DNA from: Saccharina japonica
Taxonomy: Eukaryota; Sar; Phaeophyceae; Laminariales; Laminariaceae
DNA: 64,000 nt
NCBI GenBank assembly: GCA_008828725.1
Contig: MEHQ01002596.1
Span: forward strand, 310,001-374,000
Reading direction: 5' to 3'
The position numbers and the translations under genes were made by a program. The notes beneath the pieces were generated by a model. The model was not told the origin of the DNA and made no database searches. It was given only the letters and a program-made list of their open reading frames with translations. Shown piece by piece: positions 31,422 through 43,900 of the stretch (position 1 is the first letter of the stretch; each line of letters opens with the position of its first letter).

Positions 31422-33096
31422 TAGAGGTGGGCACCTTCAAGAAAAAAACCGGTTTAAACCGGTTTTTGGAAACCCAGCAGGCGTGTCCGAGTAGACGGTT
31501 TTTGGCAAAAAAAAACGCGTTTTTTCCGGCCGGTTTAAACCGGTTAACCGAAAACCGGTTTAAACCGGAAAAAACCGCGGTTAACCGGTTAACCGGTTTA
31601 AACCGGCAGAATCGGACCGACTCTTGACTGATTAAACTGCTATGTACAGCAGTAGTGATATAGTACGGGTCGAAAATGACTTGGTTCTAGTGTCTGAATG
31701 ACTTGGTAATTGCGTGTGGGCTGAGAAAGATTATTTTTTGTGCGGGCGATATAAATTGACTTGATTTCAGTGTGGGTATTGCCACGTGTTATATGACTGG
31801 GTGAGACAGAGTTTACCCTTGCATATTGGTCTATTAAGCATCCTTGGTGTTACTTGCTTTCCGTAGAATCAAGCGTAGAAGAGAAGCAGCTTTTATTAAT
31901 CCCCGAGCCAGATGACATCTTCCCCGGGACGGGCTTCAAGTATGGCCCTCCGATCTTATAAATACCCCGAATACGAATGCCATCCAAGTTATACGAAAAC
32001 GGACCAATTACCTATATCAGGTAATTACCAGCCTTTCAAGCCCATACCATTACAGTATCCGATTTGACTTGGTTTTTGTGTGCGGGTCGAAAAATACTTC
32101 GTTTTAGTGTAGGTGGTTGGAAATGACTTGGTTTTAGTGCGGGGGCATCGAAGTTGTCTTGGTTTTAGAATAGAGATCGGAATTGACTTGGTTGTAGTGT
32201 TAAGGTTCATTTTTTAACTCGTTTTTTGTGTTGGGGATTGAAATATAATTTTCTTTTGTGCGGGGATAGTAATTGGCTTGACTTTTGTGCGGGGGGTCGA
32301 AATTGATTTGGTTCTTAGAGTCAGGGCCGAAAATGACTTGATTTGAGCGTATGGATGGAAATTGACTGTTTTTTGTGTCAGGGCCGAAACATACTTGGTT
32401 ATAGTGTCGGGGCATCGAAATTGCCTTGGGTTTTTAATTGGGATCGACATTGACTTGATTTTAGTGTTAGGGTCAAAACTAACTTGATTTTGTGTCATCG
32501 AAATTGACTTGGTTTTTGTTCGGGGGGTCTAACTTGACTTGTTTTTTTGTGTGCGGGCCGAAAATTAGATTTTTTCAGCGGGGAGATCGAAGTTCAGTTG
32601 CTCTTTGTGTGCGGGCCGAAAATAATTTGGTTTTGGTGTGTGGTATGAGTATGTATATGCAGCGCCTTACCCTGTCGATTGTAGATCTACTGCGCTCTCG
32701 ACTGCCCACGAAAATCGCACTGCAGCAGCAGCAATCAGTGTTGTTGTACCTGTGGCAGCAATGTCGTATATATATAATGACTTGTACCTGAAACTCACGT
32801 CTCCCCGTAAAATATGATGTGCTGTTGTGCTGTTGTTGTACCGTACCACCTCGTGTTCTATTAGTACGCTAACAGTGTCTCGGAACCCACTTACACATCA
32901 TGTACTGGACGCATACATACCGTTATGTTCAATGGTTTGGAGGCGTTTCATGTTGCCATCCGGTTTGAACCGGTTTTCGGTTAACCGGTTTAAACCGGCT
33001 GAGAAAAACCGGTTTAAACCGGTTTTTGGTTTTAAGAATAACGCCTCCTTGGCCGGTTTTCGGATTTTAAATTTTCCCTCTAGGTGCCCACCTCTA
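31422..33096. mobile_element. hAT-like non-autonomous element H3
   Basis: Perfect 15-bp terminal inverted repeats TAGAGGTGGGCACCT, a known hAT-type end, with an exact 8-bp TSD, CTCTTGAC (31414-31421 and 33097-33104). Both subterminal regions (31448-31610 and 32958-33060) are filled with CCGGTTTAAACCGG and related motifs in both orientations. The middle holds a separate minisatellite (32030-32650). No transposase coding is seen. Subterminal motif clusters are where hAT transposases bind, so these blocks are probably expanded binding-site arrays. Confidence 0.9.
32030..32650. repeat. Minisatellite inside H3, about 40-60 bp units
   Basis: Irregular units of the form GAAATTGACTTGGTTTTAGTGTGNGGGNTCG recur ten or more times, with a few copies also at 31670-31760. 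Minus-strand frames here are by-products. Confidence 0.65.
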
Positions 33097-33104
33097 CTCT
33101 TGAC

Positions 33105-34792
33105 CCCTTCACTATTGACTCCATCCCCATCCAGGTTCCCTCCGCCTCTGTTTCTGACAGCCTGGTCGGCCGCCGTTCGTGATATGTGCGGCGCCTCGTG
33201 GAGCTCGTTGGCCCACCGGATGAAGTGGACGCTCCCAAGCTTCGAACCCATGCACTGTCGAACGCGTAGGGCCGGGTGTTCCATAATCAAACCTCGACGC
33301 TTGGTGTCGGTCGAGGCATGTCAAGGCAAAATTGCTGCCTGTCAAGGGGTAAAAGTGCTGTCTCCTGACATATTTGACTCTACTGCTGTCTACAGCTGCT
33401 GTGAGCACCAAAAAGAAAGAAAATCATTCGTCCACATTTGATGATCAGCGTTCGACCAATTTATGGTGTTCGCGCCACACGCAACGCTGGAGGACGAGTT
33501 TTGGAGTAAAATGTCTTTGCCCCCGCTGCCCTTGCTCGCGGCCCCGCTGCCAAAGAAAACGCCCCGCCGATTCTATCAGATTTGGAAGTAGCTACGCTTG
33601 GCACGAGGTGTGTGTTCTGCGGGATGTTTTATGCTGCTGTTAATGTCGCCCAGCGCGTGTAACCTGCTCTAGTTTTAGTTACATGCATGGGTACACACCA
33701 GGGCATTACTTAGTGGTTCGGCCTCTGTTGCGCGCAGCGCAGCACGCAAACAATGGCGATCTATGCGCGAATATACGCCTCAAAACTAAGTGAAAAGCCT
33801 TTTAATTTATTTTTGGCTACGACGAATAGAAAAATGTACCTGAACAATGATAAGAGCCTACGGGGAGTAGCAAAATGTGCATAGCTTTTGTTTTCGACTA
33901 TGGCGAATAGGACAAGGGGCCTAAAAGATGTTCAATTACGACTAATTATAAAGAAAAAAAGACCCCCAGAAGTGTTTCTCGCCTCCGGCAAGAAATAAAC
34001 GCGCAAGAAAAGTTTTCGCCTGCGGCGAAAACTGTTGCGCGCCCAAAAACACCTGTTACGCTGCGCGCAACCAGCCTCGCGGCGACTGTTGCGGAAAACG
34101 GTTAGTTTGGGTAAATGTTGCGCCAGCGCAACAGCGCAACACCTAATTGATGCCCTGGTACAAACTGTTGATAGATATTTAGAATGCATGTCATAGAGGG
34201 TACTTTCAATGCAGGACGACGGGCTTCACGAATGATTTTTAATTTCAGAGTCTCCAGTTGAAGACTGGAGAAACAACCAAAACCCTAAAAAAACATAATC
34301 AATTTTCAAGTCAACCCTGTTTTTTTCGTTGACTCTCAATACTAATCGTAAGGCCAACCTACGCATACCCTATTGTTTTTAGGCAGAAATGATGTGTTTT
34401 TTACCGTGTAAGTGAAGACGAAACATAATCAAGTTTAGGGGGATACATCTATCTACGCACCGGTATTCCGAACGCAAAGTACAGCCGCTGATGTTAGGGA
34501 GGGTGACCAATCACTCTGCGGCCAACGATTCCCGAACGTCACCCTGCCCCCCTCTCACTCACATGCGCCTCGACAGCATACGAAATGAAATGCATGGGTG
34601 CTCCTCGAATAACTGTCACCTTGTGGGAATACACCCCGCATCACCTCTAACTCAGGGGATTCCGTAGCCAAGCTACAAATAGGGAAGCGCTGCTGATGCA
34701 GTTGCCTTAGCTATTCCAATTTTATCCAATATCACGACCCGTGGCAGGAAATATCACTTATATCAATGTCGCTGAGTGGGCGAAGGCACCAC
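33105..34792. other. No convincing gene
   Basis: 33180-33260 has box-A/box-B-like words (TGGAGCTCGTTGG and GCTTCGAACCC), as in a tRNA-derived SINE, but no cloverleaf forms. The block with GTCAAGGGGT...CTCCTGA occurs at 33340 and at 31290, a dispersed repeat that H3 inserted beside. 33700-34190 is rich in GCGC and CGCAGCGC words. Confidence 0.35.
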
Positions 34793-34930
34793 CTAGTCAG
34801 TGATGCTGCAACGCTTAAGTCCCTTGATGCCATCAAATACCAGCATCTCCAACAATTGATCATCACTGGCTGCCCATTTTGCGTACGGGCTATAGGAGTC
34901 TCGATCTTTCGCCCACTCTATCCCGTAGAC
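34793..34930 (-). CDS. Glycosyltransferase exon 9 (terminal)
   Basis: 138 bp, 45 codons plus TAG (34793-34795), after acceptor AAACACAAG. Encodes a soluble C-terminal tail around YAKWAASDDQLLEML. An ORF of 167 codons on the plus strand (34766-35269) is antisense to it. Confidence 0.7.
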   Translation of the reverse strand, partial: VYGIEWAKDRDSYSPYAKWAASDDQLLEMLVFDGIKGLKRCSITD

Positions 34931-37900
34931 CTTGTGTTTCACGTACGGAGGTCGTTCACATGGTATGTGCGGCAACGGGGAAAATACGGATGGGAGGTAA
35001 GAACGGAAGAAAAGAACCGAGGATGTTCTCTGGCTTTTCAGCATTCGTTTGTGCAAAACAACGTTTTCGCAGGAGCAGGTGGGGAGATCTTAGCCGAGAG
35101 GGAGGCACTTAAACTTGCTATTAGCAGCCAGAATACCATAAACTCGTCTCTACCGCGATACCACGACGATAGCCTAGGAATAATGTTAATTGAAGTTTCT
35201 ATCGCTGCTATACCAGAAGGCGGTCAAACTGGCAATACAGGGTTTCCGACACTATCAAGTGCGCAATAATTGGTTCAAGCATCCACCATAGTACTGTGTT
35301 AACGAACGTCACTGTACGTGAGCGTTGGTTCCTCCACTGTCCATATCAAAACCACACGCTACCAGTTTTCAAGTAGATGGGCTTCGTCCGCGGAAGACCA
35401 TTACGCACGTTCAACACCGCCACGTTTCCTACGATCTACACGTCTACTCTTCGCTATCGCCTGCGACTACAAGCCTTCAAATGTGATAATCTAGCATAAA
35501 CAAAATGAACCAAGGCCTTGTGTCTAGGTGGTGGGGTATGGTATGCCATGGTTTTCATAACTCAAGCACTAGTGGATCTGGTTCGTTTCGTGGCGTCGAT
35601 AGTCACGCACAAAACCGTTTATGTCTCCCTGTTGCGCACCAAGTTCAACCTTTCCAAACCACTCGGTTGTACCGAAAATCAAATCAAAGTCGATGCTCGC
35701 CAGCAATCAAAGACCAATCTACCCTGGAGAACCATACGGCAGCTTCCTGGCGCCAACGCGTGCTGCGTTAGGGCTAGCCTTTGCTGGCGATAAACACTTG
35801 ACTCTGGCGGACGGGTCTCAGGTGAGGAATGGCCCAACATCGCTGGACCCCAACTGTGCTCTACACCGTTTTGCGATAGATACCTAGGTCGTGGCATTGT
35901 TTTCCGGGTTTTCGTCGTTTTCCAGGGCGAGTATATCGGCAGGGGTATTAGGCTGGTAAAGTGAGGAGGTTCTGGACGAGTTAAGTGAACAGTACCACTA
36001 TCGCAGCATGCATCTGCCCGAGACGCGCACATTTTTCCTGCGTGTTAAACGCCCGCCGCCAGGTCCGAGCGAGAGAGGGTTCATGTGTTACAGTATATAG
36101 TGAGGGGCGAATAAATAGTACGTCGATGTTTATTATCTAAACACGTGTAATGGGCCGAACAACACCGCCTCCACATACCTCCGCCTCTGCCTTCTCGACA
36201 ATAAGGAGAGTCGCGTTGTCTGGGCTTCGCTTGGGTAAATCCAAATTATCGACTCCGTCATGGCTCTCTCGCTTGAATCTCCCGACCCCGCAGCTGTCAG
36301 GCAAGTAAAACGTCGATACCCTCGAATGAGAAAACGTGAGGAAGTGCAGGCTGGAACGAGACGCGGCGAGGGCGTCCGCGCAAAGCATAGTCCTTAGGTC
36401 GTCCAAAAGAGGTCGATCCTGGTAAGAAACAAAATTGACGGCATAAGACGGAGGGGATGTAACGTTGAAGCAAAGTGCAGAGGTTTGGCAGGGTTTGCAC
36501 AACGAAGATAATAGTATGTCAGCACATTTGACCAAACCGCACATAGGCATTTCGGAGAGGCGCGGGGGAGGGGTGTTCCGACGTCTTATCGTGGGCTATC
36601 GCTGCGGGTTTCGCCAATTGACTCCTAGAACACGTTGGGACCCTAAAGGTTCTAGGAGGTACAGGCAGGAGGTAGAGACTCCATTCTTCGAGAATCAGGT
36701 TTTGGAGACTAAATCATGGTCTAACAACTTATAGCATGGGTATGCGTCGGAATACGAATAGGAATATATATTGACAATTCGCTGGGAATCCGAGGGCGCA
36801 CCAATGTTGTTTTCCTTACACCATACTCACAAGTATACAACTTCGAGCTCCAGACAGGGGGGGGAGGTACCTGGCACCGTCCCCTCCCGCTACGCCTGAA
36901 TAATGTATATATATAAAAGTTCACGAAGGGGACGGTTAAGATCCACCCCCCCCTCCTTGATACAAGGCCTTTCCAACCCTGAAAAATGCGCATACAAAAA
37001 TTCAACAAGGGGACGGTTAAGAACCACCCCCCCCCCTCCTTGATATGAGGCCTTCCCAACACTGCACAGCATATGTATATATAAATTCAACGAGGGACGG
37101 TTAAGGGCCATCCCCACCCCTTCCTTGAAACAAGGCCTTCCGAAACCCTGAGCAATATGTATATAAAAGTTCAACCCGAGGACGTTTAAGAGCTACCCCC
37201 CCCCCTCCTTGATACAAGGCCTTCCATACCACTACAAATACGATAATACTGCTGTGCGGAGAGATCACAGCTGTGGGTAGTTGCGCGGACTCCAACAGCA
37301 GCAGTAAAGAGCAGTTGGTAGCGATCTAAACTATATATCTTCGAATGCAAACCGTCAATCCAATAGGGACACCAACCGCGGACTACGTCTAGTGTCATTG
37401 GCATCCTGCCTACCTGCTTCTGTATACTCGTACGTATATTTCTCTTGTACGCCAACGTTGGGAAAACCGCGAAAACCACCCCAGACATTCCCGACTCTTC
37501 GGACACTCTAGCTCAGACACTACAACAAAGTAAAATAGTGTTTTTTTTTTGCCAGGCGGCGCGTTTTCGCCCCTCGCCCTCTCGGTCGATCTCGCCGGCG
37601 CCGGGCTCGACCCGCGGGGGGTCGACCGGGCAGCGTGCCTCTCGGGCCTCTCCGTCGACCGAGGCCCATGGCACGCGCAAAGGGCTCGCGAAGCCGAAAC
37701 AATAGAGTCGGTTTCACGGGGTACCCCATCCCAATCGGCCGAACCGAGCAGGTCAACATGAAACCCGGTCTCCACGCAGTATCTCTTGAAAAGTGATTTG
37801 CCGTGTCGGCATCAACACGACGAACAAAGGAGGGCACACCGACGTGCACATCGAGCGACATCGAACATCTGCACACATGCAGCAACAGCAGCGACGCGAC

Positions 37901-40900
37901 AGCATCTCTGCCGTTGTGCAGTCGTATGTTTATGACAGGGGGGCATGAGGATGCTGCCTCAGGTGTGCCTACTACGAAACGAGCGATCTCACCGCATCGA
38001 GTTTTTTACCGTACCAATTTGTCCGAAGATGCAAGCAACGTTTCGTATATTTTTTCATATCCAAACTGTTGTGACATTTCCGGGCATATTGGTAAGGGCC
38101 GGTTTTAACGACACGAGCAAATAGCAAAAAACTTGCTATTTTATGTACAACAGCAGCAGTAGTGCAGTATGTACCAGGTATACCTGGTGCGTATCATGTG
38201 TCCTCTGATAAGATACAACCACAGCAGCAGCAGTGTCATGCTCGTAGTGGTGTGATGCTACCGGTTGGTGCTGCTTCTTGCTGTCGCTCTGCTGTATTGC
38301 GGCAGTATGGCCTGGTTGGTGGGGCATCGTGGTGCTGCACCAAGCACCACGTGTGCCTGAACAAAAAAAAACAATCTCACCGCATGGAGTTTGTTATAAT
38401 TTGTCCGGAAATTTAATAATCGTTTGATGTGTATGTCAATATCTAGACGGTCGTAACATTGCCGGACAGGTTGGTATGCACACGTGAGACGTATCAACGT
38501 ATGCACCAGGTACAAGGTACAAGGTTCCCCTTCGGGATTTTGGTCACTTGAAATCCCGGGGGTGTCGCAAGGTGACAATAGATCGCACATGCTTCATAGT
38601 TTAATTTTTGGAGCAAACCTGTGGCATAGACTGTAAACGTAGTAGCGACGGCCATTCCCAACGAAACAGCTGTCACGAGATGATATCGTATCTGAGGTAC
38701 AGTGGGCTCCCGGTGTTAAGAAACTTCAGTTTGGTGTCCAGGCTCAACGACTTGTTTTGTTTCTGAAGTCGGTCTAACTATTTTTTGTAGGATTTATAGT
38801 CGATCCCACAGTCAGTGGTACTGTAGTTATCACGGCTGTTCTGCGCTGTACAGTTGAGTATACAGAAGATAGTCATGACAGAGCTGTTGCCCGACGAGTC
38901 CCGCCCCGGTCCTAGATAACAGTATTCACTCGTACGTAATACCTTTTGGGCGGGTACCCTGGTACGCGTTTAGCAGCCGAGTACTCGTCTAAGGGTGCCC
39001 GTCAAACAGCTGGATACCCGGGTGCCCTGGGCCCAAATTCTTAGCGAGTATGAAGTGTTATCTATACCCTTGACGGGTATTAGCGGTTTTGTTTTTAATC
39101 GCTGCTGTAAAGCGCGGGTGATATTAAAATCAGTGGGGGAGGTTTTGCTGGAATCGCATACATCAAACACACACGCATACACAATGAAAGACAGAACACA
39201 GCAAAGCAGTAATCGTTGTTCGTAGTTGTCACAACTAGATTCCTCCTGCTACTCGTATTATAGCTGTTTATTACAGGTCCGGCGCACGCATACAGGATAC
39301 AACAGCCGCCACAAAGGCAACAATCTGCACAGCGGCTACTGCGTGTTCTACAGCTTCTTCTGCTGTACTGCTGTGTTGTTCGATAAATGGCGTCTTGGCT
39401 GCTCGGTAGTTTGTAGTCAAGACTAGAGACATGTACCCGTACGAAAAAGTACAGATGTGTACTTTACTTTACGTAGATTACAAAATATTGGAACCAAATT
39501 ACAAATTTACATAAAATGCGCCTGTAAATGTTCAAGCGTCTCCTACAACTGCTACTACTGTCCAGACAAAGCAGACGCCTGCAACATGGTATCAACTACT
39601 TCTGCACGACGCTTGATGTGTGCCTCATTTGATGTCCGTTCGATGTCTGTGTGGTCCTTGTTTTCTCGTGCGCGGTGTGTGCTTTGTGTGTTCCGTTCAT
39701 ACGACGGGTCAAAAACGAGCCATCAAAGTTCATACGGATGAAAAAACAGTCGTACGACAGGTGTTTTAGAGTAGTTGCGAGGCGGTATCAAGTCGGAACG
39801 TCTTCCCTGAGTTATTTGCCAGCATTCGCGACTTTGAAGGCCCAGAGCAAGCCCCACGGGCCTCGGCCGGGACCTGCACGTGCGCTGTGGTGTACACGCG
39901 GCCCCCCTGCGTGCCCCGCAGCCGACAGCGCGAGAAAAGACCCGCGGCCGGAAATGAAAAGTGAAAGCATTCCGGGAAAATATCCATTTGGTACCTATAC
40001 ATAAGTACTGCAGCCGTCCCAGACATGAACCAAAGCAGCCGCGGTATCATACTCGAATGGTTTTACTACAGAGTGCTGCTGCTTCTTTCTCCTGCTTACT
40101 GCCGTAGTACTGTTTTTTTACCTGAGAGGGACTTGCACGTGCAAGAGTTGTATTGCTTCAACATAAGATTTTGCGAACGACCCTTGGGATATTGGTTGCA
40201 ATGTTTTATTGTTATTATTCCTGATTATGCTCTTCATTTTTCTCCAGGTTTACATTTCTCTGTCAATCAGAGGCAACGACGGATGTGTAGGAACACTTGA
40301 GCACGTACCAAAGCGACATCATGTATCATGTACATGTGTTGTTTCAGAGTTATTGTATCAGCATACGCACATACAGTACGTGCGCACACACCAGGTGCGC
40401 GTACTCTACAACATCACTAATCACGACGTATCACAGCAGTGTTGCTGCTGCTTCCTGCCGTAGGTAGTGGGTACACAATCAGTACATAGTATTTCCTGCT
40501 GCATACTGCCGTTGTTACTCCTGTTGTTGTGCGATCGATTGAAAGTGACTGCATGTACCAGGTACGTGTGTTGTTTCAGGGTTATTGTATCAGCATACGC
40601 ACACATGTGCGCACACACCAGATGTACGTACTTTACTACATTACGGCTTACTGCAGCAGCGTTGCCGCTGCTTGCTGCTGTACGTAGTGGGTACACAAGA
40701 AGTAGGGATGTTTGCTTCATACTGCTGTTGGTACTCCTGTTGTTGCAGTGTACGGTCTATCGACTGTGCGTGCACACATATTATGCCAGGCCCTTATCCT
40801 TTTAATATAGTACGCTTCGGTGCACCACTCCACCACTCCACCACTCCACCACTCCACGACCACTCCATTCCACTCCACTCCAAACCACTCGACTCCACTC

Positions 40901-43900
40901 GACTCCGCTCGACTCCACTCGACTCCACTCGACTCCATTCGACTCCATTCGACCCCACTACCACTACCACTACCACTACGACTACCACTAAGACTACGAC
41001 TACGACTACTACGACTACTACGACTACGACTACTACCACTACCACTACCACTAAGTCAGAACCTACTGCTTTGCGCCATTAACAAAGAACGTCTCCATTT
41101 TTCTCATCCCGACGCCTCTTCGGAACAGCGTACGGCCACGGATCCTTCCCCGACCTCTGGTTTACCACCGGCGGCCCGAGAGCCGGTAGGGAAAATATTT
41201 CCCCCACAGGCTTCAAGCGCAGCTACACCCTCCGCGCATATCCGCGACCTCTTTGTTCCGGCCGGGACACGGCGGGGACACGGCGAGTCGTTATGAACGA
41301 CCACACCTCACCCATCCCCCCGACAGTATTTACAACATTTGTTTCTGTGGACCCACTTAAATTGCCCTCCGCACAGGCGGAGGAAGCCTCGCTGACCTTG
41401 TCATGAAAGATCGGTCGGGAGCCCCGTACCTCCCTACATGATAATTTGGGACAGGCAGCAACGACCCAACAAAGCGCAGGCGTTCTCACCTCGGGCCAGC
41501 AGTACGCCCGACTACAGTATGCCAGAGCGGGGCCGGTATTATAGCGGACAAAAAACAAATGCCGGCATCGATGTGGAGCCCTGGTAGCTCGATGCCGACA
41601 CCCATGCGATGCCCTTGTATCGTAAAAAAACGTATAAAGCGCAATTTGTTTCCTGATTTTGTTTTTTCGGACCTTTTTATATTGAAATCAGTGTGAGAAC
41701 GGTTACCTCGCCAAATTATGGGTCGTTTTCTATTGTGACCGAAATTCTGCAGATCCTTTTTTTTTCTCACTGTTTTTGACTTTTTGAAAAACAATATCTT
41801 GACTTTAGTGTGAGAAAATATCTTCAAATTAGTGTGATTTTTGTTAATATTGAAATGAGTACAGATACAAGAAAGCAAAGAAAGACAAGAACTTCGGGAA
41901 AGCAAGTAACTCCTCCTTCGGCGATTAAAGGCTGATAGTGGCTGTGAGGTGCGAATATATGCCGAGGACAGCTTCCGAAGACCAAATGAACTAGGTTTAT
42001 AGTTCTATGTATTATGTGGAAGAAAGGGTCGTAGATACCTATCGTAGATCTCGTACACGCATGCGCGAGAGGACACGTCACCAGTCATTATCCCGAGGCG
42101 CGAGCGATGTCACCCGTCAAGACGGCGTTGACCCGTCCCCGGAGAATCAGCCGCCGAAGGACAATCCCGCCGCACCGACCTGGGGCATAGCCTCACGGCC
42201 ACTCTAGCTCTAGCATCTCCTTGCTTCATCTAAGAAATATAAAGTCTCAGTTCGCGTCGCCTGCGACGACGACCAACAAGGGACCTCAGCACTGCGACGA
42301 CCCCTCCGCTTCGCCGCCAGTGCCGCGACGACCTCTCCCCTTCGACGCCAGCTCCGAGACTAGTACCAGACATCCGAGACCGTCCTCTCTGCTTCGACGC
42401 CAGCATCCGTGAGAGGCCAGGCTTCATACTGGTGACCACCGTCGGATCGTAAACCGTGATCGACGTCGGAAAAGTGGAACGTGCCACGCTCAGGAGCTCG
42501 CTTCAAGAAGGGCCGCGCAAAATCCCGCAAGGCGGCGTCCACGCCCGGCGGACGAACACCATCGGCGCCGGCAAACGCCTTCGCGGCCCTGGCACCCGCC
42601 GACCAGGGAGAACCTGAGGAGGCCGATGAGGAGGAGGCCGACGAGCAACAACAAGAGGGGGAAGCTGCAGGCGATGCTGGAGCGCCCTGTACAGCAGCAG
42701 ACATCACCGCCACCACGACATCTACAACACCTGGTGGAGCCGTTGGGGAAAACTCGAGCCTGGCCGAGAACCTCATTGCATCCCCGAGCACCCTCCCGGC
42801 CCGCGATCCGGTCCGGATCGAGACGGCAGCTGGCTTGCGCATTGCATGCTTGACAGCACTACGCCGCCAGCGTGGGTCACGGACTGGTGCTGCCGGGCAA
42901 CAGCAAACCTGTGGATGGGCCAGTTTGCTGAGGTGAGAGGAGTGCCGCTGCCTCAGCAAAATTTCGATGTTGTTTTTGAACGTGTGCAGAACCCCCCAAC
43001 AACCGCCACACCCATCCAACAGCAGTCGATTAGCTCTGACAGCAGCCGTACCTCCCCCTCCTACCAGCCTAACCCAGTCCCTCAGACCGTACGTACCAAC
43101 TCTGCTGTAGCAGCAACCCCCACAGCACGTACCACTTCTACTGTAGAAGCACCTCCCACAGCGCGTACCACCTCTGCTGTAGCAGCCCCGATCCGGTACT
43201 ACTACGAGCTGGGCCAGCCAAAATAATGTTTTTAAAGCAGATTGGCCATGCCCCGACCAATTTAACGAATTTGGACATGGAATTTGGACACAGTGTAGAT
43301 CATGTACTAACCAACACACTTGCCGCCTGCCCTGTTTTTTTTTTTTCCTCGAGAGAGATACGACGATCCAAAAATCGAAAAAAATGCAAAAGCGATCAAA
43401 ACTACTCGAAAAAAAAACAAATCAAAGAGGGCAGGCGGCAGGTATTTTTGTACGTACGGTTCAAAGACGTGGTTAAAATGTCAGAGTAAAACTCTCAAAA
43501 TTGGTCGGGGCATGGCGGAAATACCATTTTTCCGTAATTACTTGACTTATATATGGAATCGAGTTTTGGTCATATCTCTTGATGGATGGAGAATTGGGCA
43601 ACGAGACTTACATCGATCTTCTCCTTGTGTACTCAGCATTGTCTTCACCAATTTTCATGTTGATCGAAAATGACATTTTTTATACGAATTTAGAATGAAA
43701 AAAATGTTGTTTTCGAGTTTTCGCGGATATCTCGGCGAGATCGAGTCGAGAAAAAAATATGTATATAATTTTTCAGATACCGTTTTTTTTGCACAAGTAC
43801 TGGTATGTCAGGGTTGGCGCTTCAAATTTGTGTAGCCTAATTCGCAGTGGTTCACGAGATTCGACTTTAGGAAGCTTTGTACGTTTCTTGGCTGGCCCAG

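Noticed and set aside
33180..33260. tRNA-like box A and box B
   Set aside because: No acceptor or anticodon stem could be formed; at most a SINE fragment.
34766..35269. 167-codon plus-strand ORF with a CPFC motif, thioredoxin-like at first sight
   Set aside because: It is antisense to glycosyltransferase exon 9, which fits a phase-matched nine-exon model; only the CxxC resembles a thioredoxin.
40794..41051. Val-rich and Ser/Thr-rich ORFs
   Set aside because: Translations of a microsatellite.
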